From assembly GCA_027118455.1 (NCBI GenBank), contig JAJAYZ010000085.1:36879-100878 (forward strand): DNA of 64,000 bases, in the 5' to 3' direction. Positions 19,534 to 29,843 of this stretch are shown here, in pieces. The position numbers and the translations under genes were made by a program. Position 1 is the stretch's first letter. Each line of letters starts with the position of its first letter. The notes beneath the pieces are model-generated. The model did no database searches, was not told the DNA's origin, and saw nothing but the letters and a program-made list of their open reading frames with translations. The DNA is from Actinomycetes bacterium. Its GTDB lineage: Bacteria > Actinomycetota > Actinomycetes > JAHEKZ01.

Positions 19534-20481
19534 TCACACGGTGGAGCGGTAGGTGACCCACTGGCTTGCGAGACGTTCGGACTGCCCGGCGGTAAACCGG
19601 TCCATGCAGGTGTCGTCGCTGTAGTCCATGAAGTTGTGGATCGGGTCGACTCCATCGGCTCGACACGAGTCACGTCGCTTGGGGCATCCGTAGCCAGGCC
19701 TGCGTTCAGCCGGGGTATCGGCGACCAGGTCGTTCGCCTTCGTACAGCCGCCTTGGAAGGTGTGGTAGAGCCCCAGCCAGTGGCCCACCTCGTGTGTCCC
19801 GGTGTCGCCGCGGTTGTACGGCGCTGCGTTGCCACCGGGCATCGAGTCGGTCAGCAGAACGACTCCGTCGTTCAATGGGTTCCGCGAGTACTTCTGCGGG
19901 AAGGTGGCCCACCCCAGGAGGTCTCCACCGATGTTGGCGGCGTAGATGTTGAGGGTGTCGGGCCCACCAATGCGCAGAAAAGCTTTGGCTTCCTGCTCGG
20001 CGGTACTGCCGTACTTCATCGTCGACCAGTCGCTGTTGGTTTTGAAGTCAGCGGGCGCTGCGAGGGAGAACCGGAAGGGCGTATCCACAGCGCTGTTGCT
20101 GCTGTGCCCTGAGTACGAGCGGTTGAGCACCCTGATCTGGTCCCTGGCCTGCTGCTGGCGAGCAAGCTGCTGATCTGGCGTGAGATCAGTGGCGGTGATG
20201 AAGTGGATGTAGGTGGGGATGGTCACCTCACCGGCAACGAGCCGGGCCTGTACGGTCGGTGCCTCACGGAGTCGCTGGGTGTTCGGGTCGACCCGCACCT
20301 CACCGGCACCTCTAGCGCCAGTCTGCATCGCATGGGGCTCGAAGCAGTCCGCAGCAGCACTCTGGACGGCGATCGCTCCGGTCGCGACGGGAGCGACGGA
20401 GGCCATCCCGGCAGCCAGGAGGGCCAGCGTGGCCACCGCCACGAAACGGGCCCCCCAACGGGCCGCGAGATGGTTCGACAC
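19534..20481 (-). CDS. Secreted zinc metalloprotease, pappalysin-like (M43 type)
   Basis: A 315-residue exported protease. The extended zinc motif HEVGHWLGLYH is followed by the Met-turn region NFMDYSDDTCMDRFT, and the cysteine-rich segment GCPKRRDSC lies between them, all typical of the M43 pappalysin family. The start GTG 20481 is preceded by GGAGG 6 nt upstream; an upstream ATG at 20514 would add 11 residues. The signal peptide spans the first ~35 residues (VAVATLALLAAGMASV). Monocistronic. Confidence 0.88.
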   Translation of the reverse strand: MSNHLAARWGARFVAVATLALLAAGMASVAPVATGAIAVQSAAADCFEPHAMQTGARGAGEVRVDPNTQRLREAPTVQARLVAGEVTIPTYIHFITATDLTPDQQLARQQQARDQIRVLNRSYSGHSSNSAVDTPFRFSLAAPADFKTNSDWSTMKYGSTAEQEAKAFLRIGGPDTLNIYAANIGGDLLGWATFPQKYSRNPLNDGVVLLTDSMPGGNAAPYNRGDTGTHEVGHWLGLYHTFQGGCTKANDLVADTPAERRPGYGCPKRRDSCRADGVDPIHNFMDYSDDTCMDRFTAGQSERLASQWVTYRSTV

Positions 20482-20613
20482 AAGTGACCTCCGGGGCACG
20501 GTTGGAAACAGCATGGCGAGATTATGCCGTGGTGCCTAGGGCAGATCGGGTGACCGCCACGGGGCTGTGGATGAGCGCTTTGTTGGCACGCCGTCCCGCG
20601 CAACGAGCGTGAG

Positions 20614-20898
20614 TTACGGCGTTCGGTCTCCTCCGCCACCCGGCAGGGACTCGTAGATGTCCTTGCAGTCTGGACAGACCGGGAACTTCTGTGGGTCGCG
20701 GTTGGGGATCCACACCTTGCCGCAAAGGGCAATCACCGCAGTGCCGGTGACCGCACTCTCCATGACCTTGTCCTTTTGCACGTAGTGGGCGAAGCGCTCG
20801 TGGTCGCCGGGCTCGACGGCCGCCTCCTCCACGCGCTCGTCCAGGAGCGTGCCGAGGCCGCCGTTGTCGGTTTCAGGGCCAAGCGGGTCAGTCGTCAC
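20614..20898 (-). CDS. DUF3039 family zinc-ribbon-like small protein
   Basis: A 94-residue actinobacterial protein of unknown function. Two Cys pairs, ALCGKVW and VCPDCKD, form a likely zinc knuckle in the second half, and the family stretch ERFAHYVQKDKVMES precedes them. GTG start at 20898 with no ribosome site. A TANNNT box (TACACT) lies 7 nt upstream, suggesting a leaderless message. It lies beside yqgE and, a little further, the SF2 helicase, a common neighbourhood in the phylum. Confidence 0.87.
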   Translation of the reverse strand: MTTDPLGPETDNGGLGTLLDERVEEAAVEPGDHERFAHYVQKDKVMESAVTGTAVIALCGKVWIPNRDPQKFPVCPDCKDIYESLPGGGGDRTP

Positions 20899-20905
20899 GT
20901 GCAGG

Positions 20906-20911
20906 AGTGTA
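20906..20911 (-). promoter_or_regulatory. Putative -10 box for the DUF3039 gene
   Basis: Read on the minus strand, TACACT sits 7 nt before the GTG start at 20898 with no Shine-Dalgarno sequence between them, consistent with a leaderless transcript. Confidence 0.4.
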
Positions 20912-20916
20912 AACCG

Positions 20917-21513
20917 TCAGTTCAGCGACGGGTCTTCGGGAAACGTCGCCACGACAGCCAGCCGCGGTGGCTGCCTCCGCAGCACCTTCTCCCACAGGCG
21001 CTCGGGCTCATCGCAGGACAGGTCACCCAGCTCAGCATCGACGACGAACCAGGATCCTTGATCGATCTCGGCCTCCAGCTGGTCTGACCCCCAGCCCGCG
21101 TAGCCAGCGAAGACCCGCATGGAGGCGATCTCTCCGGCGATCAGTTCCGCGGAGGCATCGAGGTCGACCAGCCCGATTCCGGCGTGGACATGCCGAAAAC
21201 CCAACGGCTCATCGTCCTCGCCATGGCCGGCGGTTCGCGCGGCGAGCGCGAGCGCGCTGTCACGACCGACAGGGCCGCCCTGAAAGACCACCTGGGGCGG
21301 GGCCGCGTAGAGGTGCCAGTCAGGCAAGATCTCGCTGACGTCGGTGGTGGACGGACGGTTCAGGACGACGCCCAGCGCCCCGCTCTCATCGTGATCGACG
21401 AGGAGCACAATGGTCCTGGAAAAATGCGGATCACCGAGTTCGGGTGACGCCACCAGCAGCCGCCCGGTCAGTGTCTGCTCGACCCAGGCGTCCGGGGCGC
21501 TCGACTCGTCCAT
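20917..21513 (-). CDS. YqgE/AlgH family protein
   Basis: About 198 residues of the DUF179 family. Recognisable blocks are GRLLVASPELGDPHFSRTIV, GALGVVLNRPS, VFQGGPVGRDSALAL and VFAGYAGWGSDQLEAEI. The molecular function is unsettled in the family. I chose ATG 21513; a GTG at 21540 would add nine residues. It is adjacent to and co-directional with DUF3039 and DUF302 genes but is not clearly co-transcribed with the latter. Confidence 0.9.
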   Translation of the reverse strand: MDESSAPDAWVEQTLTGRLLVASPELGDPHFSRTIVLLVDHDESGALGVVLNRPSTTDVSEILPDWHLYAAPPQVVFQGGPVGRDSALALAARTAGHGEDDEPLGFRHVHAGIGLVDLDASAELIAGEIASMRVFAGYAGWGSDQLEAEIDQGSWFVVDAELGDLSCDEPERLWEKVLRRQPPRLAVVATFPEDPSLN

Positions 21514-21559
21514 GCCGCCATCTTCACCCAGAACGATCACCGGCTCCAGCCCTTAGGCT

Positions 21560-21952
21560 TCAAGGGCCTGCGAGGGACTGAAGTGCGGCCCTGAGTCGAT
21601 CGGTCGCCTCGCTGGCGACAGCGTTCAGTGCATCGTCGCCAGCAACCCTCATCATCTCCATCGGGTCGGCTGCCTCGACCAGCACCTGGTCGCCGTCCTG
21701 TCGCACCACGACGTTGCAGGGCAGCAGAACGCTGATGGATGCCTGGGCACTGATGGCTCGGTAGGCGAGCGTGGGGTTACATGCGCCGAGGATGAGGAAA
21801 GGGCCGACGTCGGTGTCGAGCTTGGCCTTCATCGTGGCCTGCACATCGATCTCAGTGAGGATGCCGAAGCCCTGGTCTTCGAGCGCCCTACGGGCGCGCG
21901 TGACGACGTCGTCGAAGGGGGCTGCCACGTGGGTCTTGAGTGAGATCTTCAT
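21560..21952 (-). CDS. DUF302 family protein
   Basis: A 130-residue DUF302 protein: MKISLKTHVAAPFDDVV, QGFGILTEIDVQATMK, LGACNPTLAYRA and LLPCNVVVRQDG are the family blocks, including the two conserved cysteines in GACNP and LPCNV. The family fold is known but its biochemical role is not; it is often linked to redox, sulfur or metal stress genes. It is divergent from a thioredoxin gene, with a CsoR/CstR-like palindrome directly upstream of its start. A possible -10 (TAGGGT, minus strand) lies inside that palindrome, 8 nt before ATG. Confidence 0.88.
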   Translation of the reverse strand: MKISLKTHVAAPFDDVVTRARRALEDQGFGILTEIDVQATMKAKLDTDVGPFLILGACNPTLAYRAISAQASISVLLPCNVVVRQDGDQVLVEAADPMEMMRVAGDDALNAVASEATDRLRAALQSLAGP

Positions 21953-21958
21953 GGAATA

Positions 21959-21974
21959 ATACCCTAGGGGGTAT
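21959..21974. promoter_or_regulatory. CsoR/CstR-like operator palindrome
   Basis: ATACCCTAGGGGGTAT has perfect ATACCC/GGGTAT arms around a 4-bp centre. This is the layout of sites bound by CsoR-family copper or persulfide sensors. It lies 7 bp before the DUF302 start and 45 bp before the divergent thioredoxin start, covering the probable -10 of DUF302. The cognate regulator gene is not in the window. Confidence 0.6.
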
Positions 21975-22019
21975 CGTTGAACCGATCAACTGAGCCATCG
22001 CCGACTGGAGGAGACGCAA

Positions 22020-22397
22020 GTGTCCACCTTGACCCTGACCAAGGAGAACTTCACCGAGACGATCGGTGGTAACGACATCGTCGTCATCGACTTCTGGGCG
22101 GCCTGGTGCGGTCCCTGCCGGGCATTCGGTCCCGTCTTCGAGAGCGCCAGCGAGTCGCACACAGACGTCGTCTTCGCCAAGGTCGACACCGAGGACCAGC
22201 AGGAGCTGGCCGGCATGTTCGGGATCACCTCGATTCCCACGTTGGTCGCCTTCCGAGAGAAGGTTCTCGTATTCGGCGAGGCCGGCGCCCTGCCGGCTCC
22301 TGAGCTGGAGAAGGTGCTGGCCAGGGTCCGCGACCTTGATATGGCCGAGGTGCATCAGAAGGTTGCCGATGAGCAGAAGCCCGCCAAGCCAGCTTGA
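22020..22397 (+). CDS. Thioredoxin
   Basis: A 125-residue thioredoxin-fold protein with the active site WAAWCGPCRAF and the cis-proline loop ITSIPTLVAF. The C-terminus extends slightly past the classical fold (DMAEVHQKVADEQKPAKPA). GTG start at 22020 with a strong upstream GGAGGAG ribosome site. It is divergent from DUF302 across a CsoR/CstR-like palindrome, so it may be a stress-inducible thioredoxin acting in thiol or persulfide repair rather than the main housekeeping TrxA; that assignment is inference. Confidence 0.92.
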   Translation: MSTLTLTKENFTETIGGNDIVVIDFWAAWCGPCRAFGPVFESASESHTDVVFAKVDTEDQQELAGMFGITSIPTLVAFREKVLVFGEAGALPAPELEKVLARVRDLDMAEVHQKVADEQKPAKPA

Positions 22398-22444
22398 TCC
22401 AAAGCCCGACCTGACAGCGCACTCTCGACTAGGTTCTCTGTTCC

Positions 22445-23881
22445 ATGGGGGATCGAACGCTGTCGACGCCCGGCGTCTCACGGGCGCTCGCCTTGCTCGT
22501 TGCTGCCGGCTCAGTGCCGCTCATAGCGCTGGGCGGCCTCTCCACCCCGGCCGCTGTGGCTGGGGTGATCACGCCCTCACCCCCGAACATCGTGCTGATT
22601 CTCACCGATGACCAAGGCAATGACATGTTCGGCCCGATGCCGCGGACGCGGGCCTCGCTGCTCGATCAAGGGGTCACCTTCAGCAATGGCATCAGCCCCA
22701 CATCGCTCTGCTGCCCTGCGCGAGCGGCCCTCCTCAGCGGCACCTACTCGCACACCAACGGTGTCTGGACCAACGGGCCTCCGCTCGGCGGCTGGCAGGC
22801 GTTCTCTGGCATGGAGTCTCACACCGTCGCGACTGCCCTCGACGACGTCGGCTACCAGACAGGCTTCTTCGGCAAGTACCTCAATGGTTGGTCATCGCCG
22901 GCAGACCCGGTCGTCCCAGCCGGCTGGGACTCCTTCTCCGCGATGCGGGGGCCTTCTGGGGCAGGAGGGGCGTACTACGACTACGAGCTCGTGGGAATCG
23001 GTCAACGCGAGAGCTTCGGCGCCACCCCCGAGGACTACAGCACCGACGTCCTCGCAACCAGGGCCAGCGACTTCGTCACCGCTGCGGACCCGGCCGCCCC
23101 CCTCTTCGTCATCTACGCACCCTACGGACCCCATGCTCCCTCCAACCCAGCACCGCGCCACGTCGGCACCTGGCCAACCGCGGCACTGCAGCCGCCAGCC
23201 AACGAGGAAGACATGTCCGACAAACCAGCCTTCATGCAGTCACTGGCACCCATCCCCAAAAGGAAGCTGCGGCGAGCCATTCGCAAACAGAATGAGTCGC
23301 TCATCTCTGTCGACGAGGGCGTCCAAAAGCTCATTGAGGCGGTTGGCGCAGACCGAGCCGCCAACACGCTCTTCGTCTTCCTCTCCGACAATGCGCTGCT
23401 GAATGGCGACCACCGGCTTCGGGGCAAGTACGTGCCCTACGAGGGTGCGACCGAGATTCCGATCGCGCTGCGCTGGGACGGTGTCATAGCGCCAGGGCAG
23501 GTCGACCCTCGAATTTTCACCATCCAGGACGTGACGACCACGATCGTCGAGGCAGCCGGTGCCACGCTGCCGACCGAAGGGGTCAGCTACCTGTCGGGAA
23601 CCCGCGACGGGACAGTGGTTGAGGGTGTTGAGACGACCAATGACGGCTTCACTCGTCCGGCGTACTGCGGCTGGCGCACCGAGCAGTACCTCTACGTCCG
23701 GTACAGCAACGGTGCTGGCGATGAGCTCTACGACTACGCGCTCGACCCTGACGAGCTCGACAACAGAGCCACAGACCCCTCGTACACCAAGACGCTCGGC
23801 CAGCTTCGAGCCACCGCGCAGCCAGCCTGCACTCCGGGTCCTCCCGGTTTCCGCTGGGACGCCGAGCCGGTAACCCCGTAG
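22445..23881 (+). CDS. Secreted type I sulfatase
   Basis: A 478-residue exported arylsulfatase-family hydrolase. The signal peptide is residues ~12-40 ([16 protein letters not shown]). [14 protein letters not shown] gives the metal-binding Asp pair, and [12 protein letters not shown] carries the C-x-P-x-R formylglycine motif, with the first Cys as the modified residue. FGKYLNGW and the later [11 protein letters not shown] also match. The natural sulfate ester cannot be told from sequence. No formylglycine-generating enzyme is encoded nearby. Confidence 0.9.
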   Translation: MGDRTLSTPGVSRALALLVAAGSVPLIALGGLSTPAAVAGVITPSPPNIVLILTDDQGNDMFGPMPRTRASLLDQGVTFSNGISPTSLCCPARAALLSGTYSHTNGVWTNGPPLGGWQAFSGMESHTVATALDDVGYQTGFFGKYLNGWSSPADPVVPAGWDSFSAMRGPSGAGGAYYDYELVGIGQRESFGATPEDYSTDVLATRASDFVTAADPAAPLFVIYAPYGPHAPSNPAPRHVGTWPTAALQPPANEEDMSDKPAFMQSLAPIPKRKLRRAIRKQNESLISVDEGVQKLIEAVGADRAANTLFVFLSDNALLNGDHRLRGKYVPYEGATEIPIALRWDGVIAPGQVDPRIFTIQDVTTTIVEAAGATLPTEGVSYLSGTRDGTVVEGVETTNDGFTRPAYCGWRTEQYLYVRYSNGAGDELYDYALDPDELDNRATDPSYTKTLGQLRATAQPACTPGPPGFRWDAEPVTP

Positions 23882-23906
23882 GCTCCCTGAAGTCGAGGGA
23901 GGCTCC

Positions 23907-25136
23907 ATGGTGTTTCGCGTCGAGTCCGAGGTCGGGCAGCTGCGGCAGGTCATCGTCCACCGGCCCGGCTTGGAGTTGGCCCGCCTCACGCCGAGCAACG
24001 TCCACAGCCTGCTCTTCGACGACGTCCTCTGGGCCGAGCGTGCCGTCGAAGAGCACGATGCCTTCACACAGGCATTGCGCGACCACGGCGCACAAGTGCA
24101 CTACTTCAACGAACTGCTTGGTGAGGCGCTCGAGTTGGAAGACGCCCGTGAGTTCCTCCTCGAACGCGTCGTGCACGAGGAGACGATGGGCCCGACCCTG
24201 GTGACGCCCTTGCGCGACCTCATCGCCAACACCGAGCCACAAGAGCTCGCCGACTTCATGATCGGCGGGATCCTCAAGAAGGACCTCCCGGCCCCGGAGT
24301 GGCCGAGTTTGCTCTGGCGCCTGCTAGACGACGAAGACTTCCTGCTTGCGCCTCTCCCCAACCACCTCTTCCAGCGCGACAACTCCGCATGGGTCTACGG
24401 CGGGGTCTCGGTCAACCCGATGGCCAAAGCGGCACGCAAGCGTGAGGCAATCCACTCTCGACTCATCTACCGCTTTCACCCAATGTTCGCGGCCGCCAAG
24501 GACGACATCGTCGTGTACTACGGCGACGACGACGAGGTGCACGACCCGGCCACCTGTGAGGGCGGCGACATCCTCGTCATCGGCAACGGGGCCGTCATGA
24601 TCGGCCTCAGCGAACGAACGACGCCGCAGGGCGTAGAGATTCTCGCCAGCAGCTACTTCCGACTGAGCGGTGGCGCCGTCAACCGGGTGATTGCTGTCGA
24701 GCTACCGAAGACCCGAGCCTTCATGCACCTCGACACCGCCATGACGATGTTGGATGCCACCAGCTTCATCACCTACCGTTATCTGCCGCCTGAGATGCGC
24801 AGCTACACGATCACGCCGGGAGACGATGGATCGTTGACGATCGCCCAGAACGACGACCTCTGGTCGGCAGTCGCCGCAGCTCTCGAGATCGACCGGGTTC
24901 GCGTCCTGGCGGTGACCCAAGACATCAGGGCAGCCGAACGCGAGCAGTGGGATGACGGCAACAACTTCCTGGCCCTGTCCCCCGGCGTAGTCGTGGGGTA
25001 CGAACGCAACATCACGACAAACCGCTACCTCGAGGAGCAGGGCATCGAGGTCATCGCCGCGGCCGGCAGCGAACTCGGACGCGGTCGCGGCGGACCCCGT
25101 TGTATGACCTGCCCGATCGAGCGCGGGCCAGCCTGA
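23907..25136 (+). CDS. arcA: Arginine deiminase
   Basis: A 409-residue enzyme converting arginine to citrulline and ammonia. Family landmarks are [62 protein letters not shown] and the catalytic C-terminal [11 protein letters not shown] cysteine. GGAGGCTCC precedes ATG 23907. No other arginine deiminase pathway genes (arcB, arcC, arcD) lie beside it. It converges on the PEP carboxykinase gene, and both stops fall in one palindrome. Confidence 0.95.
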   Translation: MVFRVESEVGQLRQVIVHRPGLELARLTPSNVHSLLFDDVLWAERAVEEHDAFTQALRDHGAQVHYFNELLGEALELEDAREFLLERVVHEETMGPTLVTPLRDLIANTEPQELADFMIGGILKKDLPAPEWPSLLWRLLDDEDFLLAPLPNHLFQRDNSAWVYGGVSVNPMAKAARKREAIHSRLIYRFHPMFAAAKDDIVVYYGDDDEVHDPATCEGGDILVIGNGAVMIGLSERTTPQGVEILASSYFRLSGGAVNRVIAVELPKTRAFMHLDTAMTMLDATSFITYRYLPPEMRSYTITPGDDGSLTIAQNDDLWSAVAAALEIDRVRVLAVTQDIRAAEREQWDDGNNFLALSPGVVVGYERNITTNRYLEEQGIEVIAAAGSELGRGRGGPRCMTCPIERGPA

Positions 25137-25148
25137 CCTAGGTCAGGC
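25131..25148. terminator. Palindrome covering both convergent stop codons of arcA and the PEPCK gene
   Basis: GCCTGACCTAGGTCAGGC is a perfect 18-bp palindrome. The arcA stop (25134-25136) and the PEPCK stop (25143-25145, minus strand) both lie in it. The transcript in either direction can form the same 7-bp stem with a CTAG loop, so it may act as a compact bidirectional end signal. It has no U-tract, so the terminator call is tentative. Confidence 0.45.
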
Positions 25149-26966
25149 CTGCTGCGCTTCCTCCAGGCGAGCGCGCAGCGCGTCGAGTTGCCCGCGCAAC
25201 GCTGCTGGCACCTGGTCACCGAACTTGGTGAAGTACTCATCGGTGAGCTCAGCCTCGTCGATCCAGGTCTTCGGCTCGACGGCGAAGAGCTCGGCAGTCT
25301 GCTCCCCCGTGAGCCCAAGCCCGTCGAGGTTCATCGAACCGTCGGCCGGCAGCTTGCCGATCGGCGTCTCGATCGCCTCAGCGTCGCCGTCAAGCCGGCG
25401 GATGATCCATTCGAGGACACGGCTGTTCTCGCCGAACCCTGGCCACAGGAACTTGCCGGCGGCGTCCTTGCGGAACCAGTTCACCTGGTAGATCCGCGGC
25501 AGCTTGCTGGCGTCAGTCGCCTGACCAACCTTGAGCCAGTGACCCCAGTAGTCGGCCATGTTGTAGCCGCAGAACGGCAGCATCGCGAACGGGTCGCGGC
25601 GCAGCGCCCCGACGGTGCCTTCGGCCGCAGCTGTCTGCTCGCTGGAGACCGTCGACGCAAGGAAGACGCCGTGCTCCCAGTCGAACGACTCGTTGACCAG
25701 CGGGACGTTGGTGGCGCGTCGGCCACCGAACAAGATCGCATCGATGGGAACACCCTTGGGGTCTTCCCAGCTGTCGGCGATGGACGGGCACTGCGAGGCG
25801 GGAGCGGTGAAGCGACTGTTCGGGTGCGACGAGGGCTCGTCCGACGCCGGCGTCCAGTCGCGGCCCTTCCAGTCGATCAGGTGCGCGGGAGCCTCGTCGG
25901 TGAGGCCCTCCCACCAGATGTCCCCGTCGTCGGTGAGCGCAACGTTGGTGAAGATGCTGTTGCCCCAGAGGGTGTCGATCGCGTTCTGGTTCGTTGAGGC
26001 TCCGGTGCCTGGAGCGACGCCGAAGAAGCCGGCCTCGGGGTTGATGGCGTGGAGACGTCCGTCGTCACCGAAACGCATCCAGGCGATGTCGTCGCCAACC
26101 GTCTCGACGGTCCAGCCGGGGATAGTCGGCTGCAGCATCGCAAGGTTGGTCTTGCCACAGGCGCTCGGGAAGGCGGCGGTGATGTGGTGTGTGGTGCCCT
26201 TGGGTGAGGTGAGCTTGAGGATCAGCATGTGCTCGGCAAGCCAGCCCTCGTCACGCGCCATGACCGAGGCAATGCGGAGTGCGAAGCACTTCTTGCCCAG
26301 CAGCGCGTTGCCGCCGTAGCCGGAGCCGTACGACCAGATCTCGCGGGTCTCAGGGAAGTGGACGATGTACTTGGTGTCGCTGCACGGCCAGGCAACGTCC
26401 TGCTCGCCGTCGGCGAGTGGGGCGCCAACGGTGTGAATGGCGGGAACGAAGTCACCGTTGTCACCGATGAGATCGAGGGCCGCCGTGCCCATCCGCGTCA
26501 TGATCCGCATGTTGACGACGACGTATGCCGAGTCGGTGATCTCGACGCCGAGCTGCGAAATGGATCCACCCAGCGGTCCCATACTGAACGGAACGACGTA
26601 CATCGTGCGGCCACGCATCGCGCCGTCGAAGAGCGGACGGAGCGTCTTGCGCATCTCGTCCGGCGCCATCCAGTTATTCGTCGGGCCGGCGTCCTGCTCG
26701 CGCTCGGCACAGATGTAGGTGCGGTCCTCGACCCTCGCCACGTCCTTGGGGTTGGAGCGGGCGAGGAAGCTGTTAGGACGCTTCGCCTCGTTCAGCTGGA
26801 TGAACGTTCCGGATGCGACCAGTTCGGCGGTGAGGCGCTCCCACTCGGCCTGGGAACCGTCGGCCCAGACCACCCGGTCGGGCTTGGTGAGGGTGGCGAT
26901 CTCCTCGACCCAGGCCAGCAGCTTGGCGTTCTTGGTGGGCGCTTCGGCAAGACCGGGAATCGTCAT
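25143..26966 (-). CDS. pckG: Phosphoenolpyruvate carboxykinase (GTP)
   Basis: About 607 residues, the usual size for the GTP-dependent enzyme that makes PEP from oxaloacetate in gluconeogenesis. Landmarks are the nucleotide loop [15 protein letters not shown] with its reactive Cys, the metal/substrate segments [12 protein letters not shown] and [16 protein letters not shown], and [10 protein letters not shown] chose ATG 26966 (preceded by GAAGAGG), giving [13 protein letters not shown] as in other actinobacterial enzymes; an upstream start at 27047 would add 27 residues. Confidence 0.94.
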   Translation of the reverse strand: MTIPGLAEAPTKNAKLLAWVEEIATLTKPDRVVWADGSQAEWERLTAELVASGTFIQLNEAKRPNSFLARSNPKDVARVEDRTYICAEREQDAGPTNNWMAPDEMRKTLRPLFDGAMRGRTMYVVPFSMGPLGGSISQLGVEITDSAYVVVNMRIMTRMGTAALDLIGDNGDFVPAIHTVGAPLADGEQDVAWPCSDTKYIVHFPETREIWSYGSGYGGNALLGKKCFALRIASVMARDEGWLAEHMLILKLTSPKGTTHHITAAFPSACGKTNLAMLQPTIPGWTVETVGDDIAWMRFGDDGRLHAINPEAGFFGVAPGTGASTNQNAIDTLWGNSIFTNVALTDDGDIWWEGLTDEAPAHLIDWKGRDWTPASDEPSSHPNSRFTAPASQCPSIADSWEDPKGVPIDAILFGGRRATNVPLVNESFDWEHGVFLASTVSSEQTAAAEGTVGALRRDPFAMLPFCGYNMADYWGHWLKVGQATDASKLPRIYQVNWFRKDAAGKFLWPGFGENSRVLEWIIRRLDGDAEAIETPIGKLPADGSMNLDGLGLTGEQTAELFAVEPKTWIDEAELTDEYFTKFGDQVPAALRGQLDALRARLEEAQQA

Positions 26967-27166
26967 CAGGACCTCTTCAGCGGGACGCGGCGGGATATGG
27001 TCCTCAGGGTGCCCTAAGACGGCGAAATCCTCCATCTGTTGGCGCATTTACCACCCGTAACCAGGGGGTTTGTGAGCAACTCCACATGATGGAACCGCTC
27101 GGGAGGTGACCTGGGTCACCCGATCCACCCATTCAAGTCGAAATCGAGCCAGGCCGACATTGAACT

Positions 27167-28368
27167 GTGACCAGGCACCAAGCGCTTCGCGCATCGGTTT
27201 TTTGCAGCAATCGGCCTGGTGGTTCTTGGGGCCTCGGTCACCTCCGGCCCCCTGACAGCTGGCGCAGAACCGAGCACGACGCTGGCCCTGGTCAGTTCCC
27301 CAGACGACCCGTTCGTTGGTGGACAAAACTTTACTCTCACAGGGCCCGGAGTGACCTCACACCCGCGAAGCACTCCTCTTGATCTTCAACCGAACTGATA
27401 CCTCCGGCGCCGCACCCTTCGGTGAGCCAACGTGGGTGGTCGAGGTCCTCGATCCCTCGGCACTTACCGCCGACGCCGAGTACCTCCTCGACGGCAGTGC
27501 TGAAGACATCCTTCGGCTCTCCGACGATCTAGTTTGGCAATCGACGGCGTGCCCACAGTTGTCCGGGAGCGTGTCCGTTCATGACGTGACAACCGACGTT
27601 GGCGGTCTGACAACGTCCTTGGCCGCCACCTTCGAACTCCACTGCACGCCGCAGCACGCGGTCTACGGGTCTCTGGGGTTCGGATCCACTGCCCCAGCAC
27701 TTCCAGCCGGTGCTGATGCGCTGATCGCGGCCGAATCGCGGTACCCATCCCTAGCCTCGGTATTCGACGGCATCTCAGCGAACACTCTCGCGCTCACTGT
27801 TCGACACCGCAAAGTCCTCTTGCGATGGGACACCCCGGTGGGGTTCGGATGCGCCGAAGTCGCGATGGAGGAGTCCAATGGGACCCCCGTTCTGAGCTAC
27901 GCCGGGCGGGACGACACCCTCACCGCCGCCGAGCTGGATCCGACGCACACATACCAGATAATGCATGCCCTGGATGATTCAAGTGCAAACAGTGCACCGG
28001 ACTTCTCCGCGTTCCCCCGTGACTATGTCTATCCGGTCACCACGTCGCTCGAGGCACTGCCTGAAGCCGTGATTCGAGGCGAAGAGGTCTCTTTCCACGG
28101 ACGAGTCACCGTGCCGCTGCACCCCGGCGCCGAAGCAGCCCTCTTCGTCGATGTCATCATCAGGGGGCGGAAGGCTGACGGATCAATCATGGAGCTCGGA
28201 TCGACCGCGACCGATCAGTACGGCAAGTACAGCATCACAACCAAAGCAACCCGGACCATGCGTATCTGGTCCCTGGTCCCGCCGGGAGACTCAGCCCCGG
28301 CCCCCGGCGTTATGCATCACTTCGGAGACTCCTCCGAGCGGTACACCCTGCACGTAGCGAGGCGCTAG
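27167..28368 (+). pseudogene. Secreted protein of unknown function with two apparent frameshifts
   Basis: Three frames together read as one ~399-residue exported protein. GTG 27167 gives MTRHQALRASVF. After one surplus base in a T6 run (27198-27203) the second frame gives a signal peptide core AAIGLVVLGASVTSGPLTAG and LALVSSPDDPFVGGQNFTLTG. A second +1 shift near 27351-27362 leads into the long third frame, beginning around TREALLLIFNRTD and continuing to 28368. The last frame carries two likely beta-sandwich segments (YVYPVTTSLEALPEAVIRG onward). The protein family is unknown to me. The third frame alone (from TTG 27379, 329 residues) lacks any export signal. Confidence 0.6.
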
Positions 28369-29732
28369 CGCTGCCTGCGAACAACGATCCCCGCAAGTCC
28401 ACCCTTAGGCCGCAGCGTCACCCCGAAGTCCGGCCGAACCGACGTCGGACGCACGGGCCGAACCCGCAGCACACGGGCCAGCGTCGCGACCACCATGGGC
28501 GCCTCCATCAACGCGAGGTCACGGCCGATGCAGAGGCGGGGACCAGCCCCGAACGGCAAATAGGTCACCGGGCCGGCCCCCGACTCTCTTGGTGACGCCT
28601 CACCGAGAAACCGATCAGGGTCGAATCGGTTTGGATTCGGCCACCATTGCGCGTCCCGTTGAATGGCATAGGGCGACGCGATCACGGTGGCTCCGGCTGG
28701 CAGCTCAAAGCCGCCGAGGGAGTCCGGTTCGAGGCTGCGTCGGGTGATTACCCACGCTGGGGGATAGAGCCGCAGACACTCATCGATCACGGCCCGTGTG
28801 TAAGGCAGCCGCTCCAGGATGTCGACGTCCCACCCGTCCGGACCCGGGTCAGAGCATTTATCTACCTCGGCATGGACGCGCTGCTCGGCCTCGGGATGGT
28901 CGGCGAGCAGCACCCAGGTCCACGTCAAAGTGGCGGCCACCGTCTCGTGACCGGCGACAATCAGCGTGACCACCTCGTCGCGCACCTCGGTCACCGAAGC
29001 GATCCCCTCGTCCATCGCGGTGATCAGCAGCCACAGCGTGTCTGTCCCCGGCTGGCCGGTGCGGCGAGCCGCGATGACATCGTCAACGGCCGCGTCCAAC
29101 ACCGTCATCGCACCGCGGAGCCGGCGGTGCCCTGGTGTTGGCCACGATTCCGGGATGGGCAGCGGTTGCTGCGCCTTGGCAACGACCACGTGCAGCGCGG
29201 TCATCACCGCCTCCACCAGATGGTCGGCACGACCTGCGAGCTTGCCGCCCAGCAGCGTCGCCGCCACGATCTCGAGCGTGAGCTCGAGCATCGCCGCGTC
29301 CAGGTCAAGCTGGGTCTCGACGTCACGATGAACAGTGCGGTCGGCCCACGTCGTGCATACCTCATGGACTGACGTCGCCATCGCCGCGATGAGGTCGTGG
29401 TGGAAGCCCGGCGACATGACCCGGCGCATCCTCCGCCAGAGGTCGGCATCGGACGCGAGCAGTCCGGTGCCGGTGACTAGCGCGAGGGTGTCGTACTGGA
29501 TCGTGCGCTTGCCGTAGGCCTTGTGGTTGCCTTGCAGCACCCGACGGACGTCCACCGGGTCGGAGACCAGCCATACCTCGCTGCGCGGCATCGGGAAACG
29601 CACGACCGGTCCATAACGTTGGGCGCACTGGGCCAGGAACGCCGGTGGCGCAGACCGCATCATCGCGATGTTGCGCAGCATCTCCGGGCCTTCTGGCCCT
29701 GGAGGCAGGTGGCGTTTTGGGGCGATACTCAC
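28365..29732 (-). CDS. Cytochrome P450
   Basis: A 455-residue P450 monooxygenase. The heme-thiolate loop FGAGPRLCIGRD, the I-helix AGHETVAATLTW with the acid-alcohol style oxygen site, and the K-helix ECLRLYPPAW are all present. PPGPEGPEMLRN at the N-terminus is a proline-rich hinge without a membrane anchor, so it is soluble. It overlaps the convergent secreted-protein gene by 4 nt at the 3' ends. No ferredoxin or reductase gene lies nearby, so redox partners and substrate are unknown. Confidence 0.93.
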   Translation of the reverse strand: MSIAPKRHLPPGPEGPEMLRNIAMMRSAPPAFLAQCAQRYGPVVRFPMPRSEVWLVSDPVDVRRVLQGNHKAYGKRTIQYDTLALVTGTGLLASDADLWRRMRRVMSPGFHHDLIAAMATSVHEVCTTWADRTVHRDVETQLDLDAAMLELTLEIVAATLLGGKLAGRADHLVEAVMTALHVVVAKAQQPLPIPESWPTPGHRRLRGAMTVLDAAVDDVIAARRTGQPGTDTLWLLITAMDEGIASVTEVRDEVVTLIVAGHETVAATLTWTWVLLADHPEAEQRVHAEVDKCSDPGPDGWDVDILERLPYTRAVIDECLRLYPPAWVITRRSLEPDSLGGFELPAGATVIASPYAIQRDAQWWPNPNRFDPDRFLGEASPRESGAGPVTYLPFGAGPRLCIGRDLALMEAPMVVATLARVLRVRPVRPTSVRPDFGVTLRPKGGLAGIVVRRQR

Positions 29733-29843
29733 GTCAGCAGCCTAGGCAGCATCAGAGCGACTCACGGCGTGGGTGCGTGCACTCGACCCCGACTAGGGGC
29801 ACTCTGGGCGCCAGAGGACCTCCCCTTCCCCGAGGAGCCGAAC

